From NCBI RefSeq assembly GCF_000471905.2, contig NW_006499801.1:2979463-3043462 (forward strand): DNA of 64,000 bases. Direction: 5' to 3'. This DNA is from Amborella trichopoda. Lineage: Eukaryota; Streptophyta; Magnoliopsida; Amborellales; Amborellaceae. This document shows positions 45,390-56,448 of this stretch, piece by piece. The notes under the pieces are model-generated. The model was not told where the DNA came from and ran no database searches. It saw nothing but the letters and a program-made list of their open reading frames with translations. A program made the translations under genes and the position numbers. Each line of letters begins with the position of its first letter. Position 1 is the stretch's first letter.

Positions 45390-47416
45390 TGACCAAGGGA
45401 CAATTTATTTATTTATTTTATTCTTATTCAGTTTCGAATGATGTGTATTATAATTTTAATTTTAGGATTTATTTCTGTGTTATTTTAGTTTTTAGGGATT
45501 TTATGATTTTTATATTTTTTATTTACCTCATGACTACTATTCAGAAGTATTGTTCACAAGCGTTAAACAACTATTATGAATTTTAAGTTAAGTTGGGATG
45601 TATGGGTCATTTGTTTTGACACTTTTTATACTTGAAACATTAATTTATGATATATAAGAGGTGTGTGGGGCCTTGGGGACCATTCCACATGATTTTTAGA
45701 AATTGAAAGAGAAAAAAGCTTAGGTCTTTCACTTATGCTTGTGTTACGCTTCGTTTCTTGCTGAATTTACTATTTCCTCAATTTTCTCTACATTAAATTG
45801 GTATCAAAGCCTGCGATCCATACATATAATACTGCAGTACATTATTGTAGCAAGTTATTGTGACGTGGTACTACAACAACTTATCGTAGCGTGACACTGT
45901 ATTACGCTACTATAGCACGATACTATAGCGTCGATTTTTGTGCCCCAGATCTATAACAAAGCATAGATTTTGATATTTTTAGCTGGTTTTTGTTGATCAT
46001 CTACTCAGGGTTTGTGATTATGGTGATCCTACGGCAGCAATAAAGGGGCCATACAAGGTGGGGTTTCGTAGATCTACTTTGTGATCCCAGAGATAGGAGA
46101 ATTGATGAACTTGTAAGGCAAGTTCATCAGCTGATGTAGCAATTCGCCATCCTTAATAATGGGCAAGACAATTATCTTTCAGCCCAAGAGAATCTCGAGG
46201 ACAAGCCTTTTTACTTTTATGTTTTGCGTGGGGAGTCGAGTGTTAAGGATAATAATAAAATATTTAGATGTGAAGAACATGACTCTGGAGTTTTTATTTT
46301 GAAGGATGAGATTATTGATTTTGAAACAAATTGCATTGAAAATAAGCACGTTGTTGATTAATATTCACCACCACCAATCTTCGATAGATAATCAGATGAA
46401 CAACAAGATTTATTAGAAAATCTAATGTACAATAAGGATCAAGATGATGATGAATATATTTTGAAAGAGGATGAAGAATATGGAGAGAATGTTGTAGGAG
46501 GACTGATCCAAATCATGACTTTGGAAGATCTCATTAATATCGAAGAGATAGAGTATTCAAGTAATTTTGGGTAATTGAATCAAAGTATCGCAATGGAAGT
46601 GTGGTCAATTTAAAAACTGTAAATTGTAGCTTTGATTTCACAAAGTATTGAAATATATGTAAAAAAAACCTCTAAATATAAAAAAAGTAGGTTTGAAGTA
46701 TCTTACACAAATTTCAATGGGAGTTCATGGATACCCGTATTCAATAAATTTGCATTGATTCATCAAAATGCAAATCATGATCTATTTCTCGAAGAATTAT
46801 TTTTACTACAAATAATATTTGAGTCAATAAAGAAGAAGAAGGTGGTTTTGATGTTGAATTATCTTAGCACACTTCAAAACTCGAGGATAAGTTTTCTCCA
46901 ACCAGGGGAGAATGATGGATCTTAGCACACTTCAAAACTCGAGGATAAGTTTTCTCCAACCAGGGGAGAATGATGGAGGGCAAAATTATTCTTCTTTTTT
47001 TATTTTTATTCAATTTCGAATGATATATATTTGGTTTTAGTTTTATGGTTTATTTCTAGGTTTTTTAGTTTTTAGGGATTATAGGTTTTAATATTTTTTA
47101 TTTACATATTGAGTACTATTTACAAGTATTTTCAAGAGTACTATTCATGGGTACTGTTCAAATGGATAAAATTGTTATTATAAATTTTTTAAAAATTAAG
47201 ATATAAGCGTCAATATATTATTTGTTAGATACTTTTTGTATTTGAAACATTGAATTGTAATATATAAGAAGTGTGATGATCTTTAGTAATCGAAAAAGAC
47301 AAAAGTTTAGACTTTAATGCCCAAGCTTAGGTATGGAGAATAAATCTTAAATTTATTTAAATTATACATTTTGTTTCTTGCTAATTTTACTATTCCCTCA
47401 AATTTCTCTTTAAACA
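45390..47416 (+). mobile_element. Gutted LTR retrotransposon (gypsy-like)
   Basis: Two related segments, 45390-45792 and 46971-47416, share CAATTTCGAATGAT-like, TTTTAGTTTTTAGGGATT and TTGTTTCTTGCT blocks and behave as LTRs of about 400-450 bp. Just after the first is TTGGTATCAAAGCC (tRNA-Met primer-binding site, from 45798). Just before the second is the purine tract CCAGGGGAGAA, typical of plant gypsy elements. About 1.2 kb of internal sequence contains gag-like remnants (RRIDELVRQVHQL) with stops and no pol. The LTRs are strongly diverged and I found no target duplication. Confidence 0.7.
46861..46977 (+). repeat. Tandem duplication spanning the polypurine tract
   Basis: Two apparently identical copies of a roughly 58-60-bp unit containing TTAGCACACTTCAAAACTCG and CCAACCAGGGGAGAATGATG lie next to each other, so the element has two polypurine tracts before its 3' LTR. 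Confidence 0.85.
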
Positions 47417-48137
47417 AGATATCTTATGCAACTTTGAAGGTTCAATTCATATAACACATAAATCTTATTAAATAGTATATATACTATGCTCTTGCAGAAA
47501 TGATGATGTGTATCTACTTCATTGATTAGAAGACGTATTAGGTAGAATTTAATTATCAAAAAATTGGAGTTGAGACAAGACTTTTTCAAGTATATGGAGA
47601 GTGTATTTTGAAATCTTTTTATCGACATTAAGTGTATGGGTTCGGGAGGTTATATCTCTCAATTTGGAATCCGAGAATTATTTTTTTATTAGTTTTTGTC
47701 TAAGGGAGTAATTACCCAGAAAAATTTGTCTAAGGGAGTAATCAGGCAGTATTGTCCCGCGAAAGTATGAAATCTTTTTGAGAGCTAACCCAAAAATCAA
47801 TTTTCGCCCTTAAGGCTAAGTTTCGTTTTCGAAAAACTGATATTTCGAACATTTTGGCAATCTTTAATTTCATAGGGCAACAACCAGAAAACTGCAGTAC
47901 ATTTCTTAAACCCCAGGGTTTCCCTCTCTCTTTCTAAAAGTTTCGGCAAAACTTCAGGGGAAATCTCAGTACTGGAATTGCAGGGTTGGGCTTCAAGCTC
48001 TTACTAAAGGTAGACAACTAATCTGCTGCATTTGGGTGCGAGATTTTAGGGCTTAGGGTTTTTGGCTTTGGGACATGGATAAATGGGCATTTGGGTTCTG
48101 AAATTTGGGGTCTTCGATTTTTGAGTGACGAAATTCG
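47417..48137 (+). promoter_or_regulatory. Upstream region and leader of the metaxin gene
   Basis: Contains a direct repeat of TTTGTCTAAGGGAGTAAT (about 47694-47747) and a short CT-rich patch near 47922-47935, which probably marks the leader. An eight-residue upstream ORF (ATG 48075, stop ending 48101) precedes the metaxin start. The transcription start cannot be fixed. Confidence 0.4.
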
Positions 48138-51100
48138 ATGGAGGAGGGGAGCGAAGGGCTCGTTCTAGTGGCCAGAAAGCCATGTTTTGGTCTTCCTACT
48201 GGTTGTCCCATATGCTTACCAGTTCACATTTACCTGAAGTTCGCCAATGTACCTTTCACCATGCACTTCGATGCTGCAAGTCCAGACTCTGGTTAGCGAC
48301 TTCCATTTCAGTGCTTGAAATTCATTCCTAATAAGTAGTAACCTATAACGTCTTCATGCTTTCTATATAATGGAGTCTTATCATCTTTTTGCAGTTGGAG
48401 ATTTGCTATTTCATTTGTAAGGATTATTAGCGCATTGATCACAGTTACTGAAATAGTTGTGCTGAAATTCATGTTTAAGGTGTTTAGCAGCTTGGTTTGC
48501 TCCATATATTTTATTTGTGCTGAAATTCATGTTTAAGGAGTTTACAGCTTGTTGTACTTCATATATTTCATTTGTTGGTAGTTTGCAATTTTTCTAATTT
48601 ATTTTGGCGAATACTTTATAAAAGAAAATACTCTCAGGACTATAATAACAATGGATTATAGTTTCAGATATTGTTACATGGGTTAACAAGATCTGCAATT
48701 AGTGTTCTTTCCATTTGTTAATTAGTATAATTGAGTATTAATTGTCATTTTTCTATGTTGTTTTTAAGGATTAATATATACCTCTATCATTGTTGTAGAA
48801 ACTATTGTATTTGAATTCATGGTTAAAAATCTATGATATATTTCATCTGTTAATTTGCATAGTTGGATAATTGAACTCACACACATATACATACATTATT
48901 CCCAAGTGTAAAAAATAATAATCATACATTTGTGTTACATTTTATTTTGTATCATGACCCAGTGCTATTACGTTTTGTGTCATTTTACCATTTATTATTC
49001 ATTTTCATGCAAACCCATGTCTGCAGTCTGTTGTATATCAAATTGTATTATGTGTTTCTCAAATAAAAAGCATTAACAGATTTTCATTGCATTTTATTTC
49101 ACTGTGTTTTCTATTATATCCAATTCATGACCATCATGCATGAATTTTTTATATTTTTGTTGCCCAACACTGGCCCATTTACCTATTGTTTAATAACTGA
49201 ATCTCTGTTGCTCTGGTGTCCGTCATAAATGTTGTATCCCAGTTAGTTTAACTTGCTAATCTCACTTCATCTTTTTTTTTAGGGAAAAAAACAAAAAGAA
49301 GAAGAATAAAAAGAAACTTAGTTTATCTAAGGTTTCATAAGTTTGTAAGTTGTAGCAGCTTTTAGAACAGTCGCACTAGTTTTGCTATGTAATATTTTAT
49401 GAATCTCAATCAAAAAATGGCTGGACCACTTTCTTGCTAATGTCTCCAATAGGGTCTTAAATAGGATGGGAAAAGCAGCAAAAGCATTCTCTAGACAAAT
49501 TATAGGGGGGCATCCTTTTCCTTTCTTTTCTTTCTTCCCCTCTCTTTTCAGTAACAAGGAGCCATCCCGGTTCCCAGTTCACATATGGGTACATAATTTA
49601 ACTTCCAATGGAGAATTCATCTTTCAATGAAGTTATTAGGTATCAAAAGAAATTATGTAGATTTTGTTTATGAAGCAGGTTCATATTCATGCCTTATGTG
49701 GTCTTTCTCTGGTGGTTTTTACTGAGCATTGAATGATATGGTGTTTATCATTAACATCGGCTTGGATCAGCTGGCTCAACCCAGTTCATATTGAATCTGA
49801 CCCCCCATGGCTGAAGTAGCTGGTTCTTATCATAGCCTGCCTGTCTTAGTTGTTAATTTTTTTTTTAATTTGTTTGAAATGGACCAGGCTCTCATCTGGT
49901 TAAAGTGGATGCTTTTGCAAATGTTGTCCATTTGATGCAGTTATAAACCTGTTAATATGGGGCATAATAGATAATCCAAATGGCTGAGCTTGGAATAAAT
50001 GTAACTTTCTAGTCTATCGCGAGATAGCCTACTGGTTTGTATCTGGTCTATTTTGTGTTCTTTTTAAATTCAGACAAGCTTTGTTGTTTGTTTGATAGCT
50101 ATTAATTTAGTACAACATTAATCTTTTTATGGTTCAGCAGAGTTTTCCTAATGAGATTTCTTTGGATTACGTGATGTATCTCTTTTCTATTCTCATGAAA
50201 ACAACTATTAATGTAATAGAAGGATACTGTATTTAGAGTTTTTGACTACTCGGTTCAGCCCCTGCCTTGTCTGAGTTACTTGGGTGAGTTTGTGTTCAAT
50301 TTGTTGGGTCTGCACCGAGCAGCCTAGTGACCTAGAAGACTAAAAAACTTAAGAAAACAATCCTAAAAGGGGGAAAAAAACAAATAAATGAGAAAGAGTA
50401 TATAAAATATGCGAAAAAAGTTTACAAAAAAAAAAAAAAAATGGAAACTGGTTAAAAAACATATTTTCAGAAAAATAAGAAAATTAGAAAAAAATCATTA
50501 CAAAACATAAAACCATAAAAAGAATACATAAGACTAAATATAAGTCAACTATAATATTTTAATCAAAGATTCAATCAAATATGAGTGAAATATAATTAGT
50601 TGTATATTAATTTTGCTGCTCTCGAGTTTAGGGCGCTTTGGACTCGCACACTGCCAAGCCGAGTAACTTGGGTGAGTCTGACTGGACTAGCCTGAGTAGT
50701 CTAACACTGATTTGGTCTCATAATTTCTCACATTTTCCATGTTTGGTTCTGTCATGGAATGTTTGATTGTTGGTAGATATATCTTACTCATCCTCCCAGA
50801 ACATGTAGATTTTGTCAGGTTTCCTGGCTCGGTGTCATGCCATATTATAATATTTCCAACTGTCTGTGTGTGTGTCTGTGGAATTTTTTTTTTGAGGAAA
50901 AATTCATTTTACTTCAATGGCATCTGTGATTTTTGTTTTTTGTTTCTTGAGGAAAAATTAATTTTGCTGTAATGGATCTATGATTCTCAACAGAAGATAT
51001 ACCATCAGTTGAACTTGGCGATTATGTGGCATTCAACAGTGAGAAAGGTGGGGCAATTGAGGGCCTTAAAGAAGATGGCATTGTGGATTTGGACTCAAAG

Positions 51101-54100
51101 CTCCCTACTCACATTGTCCCAGATTGGTTGGCAATGAAGGCAATGATTACCTCTTGGCTTTCAGATGCCATGCTATATGAGCTTTGGGTGAACTCAGATG
51201 GAGTGGTTGCTGATAAGATATATTTTTCTGACCTTCCCTGGCCAATTGGGAAGGTTCTTCACTGGAAGCAAACGAAATATATGAAGCAACTCCTTGGGAT
51301 AATGGAAGCCAATGCTATGGAAAGAGAAGCAGAGGTATTTTGAGTCTTTCTTCTATAAATGAAATACAAGAGACCTCATGCCAAAATTAATCTTCTCTTG
51401 TACTTAAAATTCCCAAAGCATTTTTTGTTTTTGGGGAAACCACAAGTCTCTTTCTCTCTCATCCCCCCTCCACTGCAAAAACCCAACCAGGAAAAGAAAA
51501 AAAGAAAAAAAAAAGAGCATTCAATGTTGGAAATTTAGCATGTAAAATAACAATTTGCTTAATGTTTGAAGGGCTGAATGTACCTGGAAGATTCTTGTGA
51601 GTTGTCTCCTGTTGTCATTGGTTCGGTTCCTAATTTTGGATGTCGTCACATTGGAAATGTATTTTTATGTAATACAAATGAAGGGGATTTGCATAATGAT
51701 ATCTTAATAGGGACCTCATTATTCACATCTTTTCTTTATGTGGATTTCTAAGTTTTTTTTAGTATTTTTTTTTATACTTTTCACACTTGTTTCAAAATGG
51801 CCTTGGTCCATGTTCTTCCCTATTAGTTTAAAATATAAGTCTACAATGTTTGTCTCTATAATGTTGCCAAATATGTGTATAGGAGAATGAATGGTTGTTT
51901 ATATCAACCAAGGATTGTTGCTTATTATATTTAGTGGTTACACAGATTTATCTGAAGGCTGCTCTAGCATATGATGCGCTCTCCACAAAGCTTGGAGAGC
52001 AGAACTTTTTCTTTGAAAATAGGTGAGATCATAAGTTATTCTTGTTGGGTGTGTGGATTGTTCACAGTTGAAAGCATAAGTAACAATATGAAACTTGAAT
52101 TATGGTTTAATCTTCTATTTGGCATTGTGTAGAGCTTGATTTGTTTGGTGCACTGGATGTCTGATTACCTTTTTTTTGTTAGTGAGCTTTAATTGATGAA
52201 TAGGAAAAGAGTACGAAAGGTACATGACATTCATTAACTACAAGGAGGGTAGTGGTCTTAAACACCCAATCCAACTATAGATACACCCACCATGGCTAGA
52301 GAATTTTCCTTTGCATTAGCTATGAAACCCAAAAATTGTTTTACTTGCATACTTCCTGTTGTTCCCCTAGGATGAGAACTTCCATGCTGACTCTGCATGG
52401 CATTTGAAGAAAAATAGTAATTTCAATTTTGTTAAGGTGCGCAACAGGAGGCTGGTGTACATTTCCCTATTTATCTATTCATTGATAATTGGTGGCAAAC
52501 CAAAATGTATGCGGGTTTAAATTCAGTCCACCAGGCATAAGAAATTTTTTTATATTAGCATGCCTCCTTCCCACCTACTCCACTATGGGTTGCTACACTT
52601 CTTTGAAGTTCTTGGAACATCAAGAGGCGAAGGCATTCATTCGACGATCTTCGGCCGGCGATAGCCTCGAGCGCTGGTTTACAGTTCTAAACAATTGGGA
52701 CTTTTTTGGAGATTGGGTGCAGTTACTAGTGCATGATCTGGCATGTACAGAATGAAAGCTTCATTCTCGATTCTACAAGAATTTTCATTCTACATATACA
52801 GTAGTAGTAGCTAATTCAAAATCTGAAACTCTAAGGCGGCGAAAGCGGCATAATGCTTTGAACTTTGCATTCCTTCTTCTAGCTTCGCGACGCTAAGACA
52901 CAGTTTGCTTTTCTTGTCTTTTATCATGGCATAATGCTTTGAACTTTGCGTTCCTGCTCTGCCTCCTACCATTGTTTTTGACATGATTCCATGTGTATCA
53001 TCTTCCTTCCTTTCCCTCCACCCTTCTCCTCAAAGGCTAGCAAAACAAGGTTTGCTTTCTACATGCAGCAAAATCTCAAACCCCCGTTAGACAGCCACTA
53101 TCTCCATGTACAGTCACTCTTTGTTATCAAGTCCCCTTTCAGAACTATTTTTCTCTTCACTTATTGTTTTGTGAGATTAACATGACACTTTTGGAAAAGA
53201 AAATTGTGAAATTTTCATTATTTGTTAATCTTTTTGTGAAATTCACTGGCCATTTATTTTCTTGTTCTTGGCAGGCCTACAAGCTTGGATGCTATTTTCC
53301 TTGGACAGACCCTTTTTGTTATTCATGCTTCAGCTGTAAGTTCTCCTCTTAGTGCTACACTTTGTAAATTGTCATTACGAGCTGCATCTAGGTTTCTCAT
53401 TTTGTCCTAGTTCTAGCCTGTTGGGCACTGCATTCTCATGTATTACTAGTTTTTTTGGTTTTTTTGTTGATGCCTCTGCTTCCATCGATATGCTATTTGA
53501 CTTGGACTGTGATACATTCTTTGAAATACAAAATCTACTTAGTTGCAAGAGGTGCATGAGTTTTAAGAAACAGCAAATGTGCCCTACAAAGGAGATCCTA
53601 GGATTGCTTTAATCTGATGTCATTCTGACATTGTCTTTAAATTTATTTTTTATGGTAAAGTGTACAAAGAGATCATTTACTTTTGGTATAAGGTCACAAT
53701 TACCACCAACCGTTATGACTCAAAATCAGATGTCTAGGAGTGTGCCATTGAGCTGGCGCAAAGTTAAAAAAGAAATCTCTTGAACTTTGTGGCACACCTT
53801 GTGTCCAATTTGACATCCTATGGCTAGAAGTGATTATAACTTTCTTGTGCGAAAAATGGATGGTCTTATAGTGTGCTATCCCAATTTTTATTTCTTGGGC
53901 AATACGGTGAAATACTGCACATTTTCAATGCTTAATGCTTGTTTTTCTAATATTATAGGATACATCTATCTTGAGATCCAAGCTCATGGAGCATGAAAAT
54001 CTAGTAAGGTACACTGAGAGTCTCAAGACCCAATTCTTGGAAGCCAGTTCATCGTCGTCATCATCATCAGTACCCAGAGCTTCATTTGGTTCTTCATCAT

Positions 54101-54815
54101 CATGGTCATCCTCGACATCAAGAGGCAAAGGTGGAGCTTCACGTGGAGGTAACGGTCTCTTAATCATACCATGACATTGGTGTCTTCATAACCCATATGC
54201 TTGGAATTTGTTTGATCATTCTCACTCTTGAAAAGCCTCCTACCTATTGTCAAATTACAGAGAAAATATAAGAAAATATTGTTTTCTTTAATGTTGTTAT
54301 TTTCTAAATGTACTTATGAAAAATATATCATGTATTAGAACAAAAGGATAACATGTAAAATGAGCAAAGCTTATGTTTAGGTGCAATATAGCCAAGGGAC
54401 GTGGTTTAGAGTAGATTATGTTTGATCGTCTTATGTTTGGTTTGAAAGTTATGCAGAAGTTAATCATCCATGTAACATATAGGATTTACTCTCCAAGAAA
54501 CATCTTGAACAATATCTGCCTGCATCTATTTCAAATTTTCCTTTGATGTAAACATAAACTACCTAAATTCAGAAATAGAAATATGCATTTCAACCAATTT
54601 TTAATCCAATTGCTACTTTTTAAATCTCATCCATTGTTATAGGTGCAAAGCCTAAGAAGAAGGAAAAAACAGAGGAGGAAAAGACCTTCAAAAGGAGGGG
54701 CAAGTACTTCTTGGCAGCACAGTTCATTGCTGTGGTTGTCTTTCTCTCTCTGATGGGCCCTTCCGATGATGTTGATGTCGAGATCGAAGATGATGGATTG
54801 AATTATGAGGACTAG
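48138..54815 (+). CDS. MTX1: Metaxin (mitochondrial outer-membrane import protein)
   Basis: Six exons (48138-48291, 50994-51334, 51946-52022, 53275-53335, 53959-54148, 54643-54815) join in frame with GT-AG borders to give 331 residues. Plant metaxin features in order: an N-terminal thioredoxin-like GST fold (LVLVARKPCFGLPTGCPICL; DYVAFNSEKGGAIEGLKEDG), a GST C-terminal part (KIYFSDLPWPIGKVLHWKQT; AYDALSTKLGEQNFFFENRP, then SLDAIFLGQ), a Ser-rich linker (about 239-275), a basic stretch KPKKKEKTEEEKTFKRRGK, one hydrophobic segment (about 296-313, ending LSLMG), and an acidic tail. This layout fits a tail-anchored outer-membrane protein. Metaxin takes part in import and assembly of mitochondrial outer-membrane proteins. 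It resembles Arabidopsis At2g19080 from memory, a protein of similar size. Introns 1 and 4 contain MITE-like inserts. Confidence 0.94.
50243..50702. mobile_element. Possible MITE in intron 1 of the metaxin gene
   Basis: The segment opens GACTACTCGGTTCAGCCCCT and GAGTTACTTGGGTGAG. It closes with CCGAGTAACTTGGGTGAGTC and GACTAGCCTGAGTAGTC. The outer ends form an imperfect inverted repeat of about 30 bp around an AT-rich core. No target duplication was recognised. Confidence 0.45.
53658..53881. mobile_element. Family C MITE in intron 4 of the metaxin gene
   Basis: About 224 bp with the family C end AAAGAGATCATTTACTTTTG and interior words GTCACAATTACCACCAACCG and GGCACACCTTG. The other end is AATGGATGGTCTTATAGTG. 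It lies about 80 bp upstream of exon 5. Confidence 0.7.
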
Positions 54816-56240
54816 AATTTCCCATTTTACTTTTTCCTTTTTGGTTAAGATTTTTGAGTCTTACCAATTGAAAAATTTTGTGTTTCTTAATCAATGGTAC
54901 GCAAGGAAGTGATGAAATTTTGAGTCAATGAACTTTCACGGGCTTTTATTGTTCAATTGTTCATTATTTGAGGGAATTTAATGGATTTTGAGGATAATGA
55001 ATGGGTCTCCAACTCACTATTTCAACAATAAACTTTATCTAAATTCTCGGTTGAGGCATCCTGCAGCACATGTAGCATTAGCTACTTGTATTTAAAATAT
55101 AATAAATATTTTGTGCCTTAATTTTAAAAGAATCTATATTATTTTGTAATTTCTTCTCTTATTTCCTGTGTGCTCCTTAATTTTTCATGTCACCTGTCCG
55201 ACTGAGGCGAGTCTTCACTGATTAACTAATTCCTCTATCAGACTGCATCGCTCACTCTTGTATTTTATGAGTTATACGAGGCGCAAGTGTAGAATTCACA
55301 TCGCGGTATTCTAGGGTGTTCAGACTCAACATCTGCCGTTTGTACATCTCAATTGATGGTGGGAGATGAGTCATTGTCTACTTTTAAAGCCAAATGAGAC
55401 TGTAAGATATTATTTTGCACTTGTCCTCGGTAAGATAGGATATTATTATGCTTGGTTTTTAACAAGGTTTGAAGATTCGTCGATCCAGATCTGAATTGTC
55501 TGATTCGGATTGGAAATTGTCGAAGTCAGTCCGGTATTCATCATATATAGGGAACCGGCTGGGTCCTCTTGAACTGGCTGGATCTCTGATGTAACTAATC
55601 GGATTTATTTAACTAGATTTGAATTGTTTTGAATGAGAAAGCTTGATAAGTGTATTTTTAAAAAAAAAAAAAATTTGATTTGTTTTTTCAAAAGAGGCAC
55701 AAAAGCCCGTACTATATTTTTAATCTCAAATATATCATATGGGCTTCATCAGAAGCATGCATTGCATATACCTCTCAATCAACATGTAATGTGTGAGGTA
55801 TTTTGTACAGACATTTGCTATATACAATCTTTGATATGGGGCAAATTAATTGCCTTATTTTTTTTAAATTAGTTGCCTTTCGACATCACCTTGATATCTC
55901 TCTATCTGGACTCACAACCTTTCTCTCTTTCTCTACAAACAATCAATTATGCTAAAACTCTCTCTTTCTCTAGAAACAATCAATTCCACTAAAATTCTCT
56001 CTCTACTAACAATGTATCTTATTATTTTGTTTCCATAGAGCTTATTTCAAAAATCAAAATTCCTAAGTTAACGCAAACTTTAAAAAATTAAAATGAATTA
56101 GAAAGATCCATTTTATTGTTACTTTGCATTTTAAACTTTATTTTTACTATAAAATGAATTTAATAGGCAATAAATAGTTAACATGAGATGTGTTCTCAAT
56201 ATTTACATATTTTTGGCACAATAATGAAAAATCATAATGC
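54816..56240. other. 3' flank of metaxin and intergenic DNA
   Basis: Probable 3' UTR, then AT-rich intergenic sequence. It includes degenerate GATCCAGATCTGAAT-type repeat sequence (about 55470-55620), an A-run at 55660-55674, and CTCTCTTTCTCTA-rich sequence at 55920-56010. No gene is supported. Confidence 0.45.
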
Positions 56241-56448
56241 ATGATTATCACAAATGTATGCTTGATGTGTAAGGAAGATGGCAACAGTGCGGCACATTTG
56301 TTTTTCTATTATTCCTTTGTATCCAAAATTTTATCTATTGTTCATTTGTATCCAAAATTTTATCTATTGTTCATTTGTGTCCAAAATTTGGTAGTAGTGC
56401 TTTCAATTGTTGGGATAAACCTTACTTTTCCACCAAATGTGTTGGACC
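56241..56448 (+). pseudogene. L1-type LINE remnant, part 1 (zf-RVT-like)
   Basis: In one frame NVCLMCKEDGNSAAHLF resembles the CxxC...HLF zinc-binding motif that follows reverse transcriptase in plant L1 LINEs, although the final Cys is lost. It contains a 29-bp repeat and is cut at 56448 by a hAT-like insert. The LINE appears to resume at 58359. Confidence 0.55.
56312..56390. repeat. 29-bp tandem repeat (2.7 copies)
   Basis: Units from 56312, 56341 and 56370 read TTCATTTGTATCCAAAATTT with the continuation TATCTATTG. The first two are nearly identical. Confidence 0.88.
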
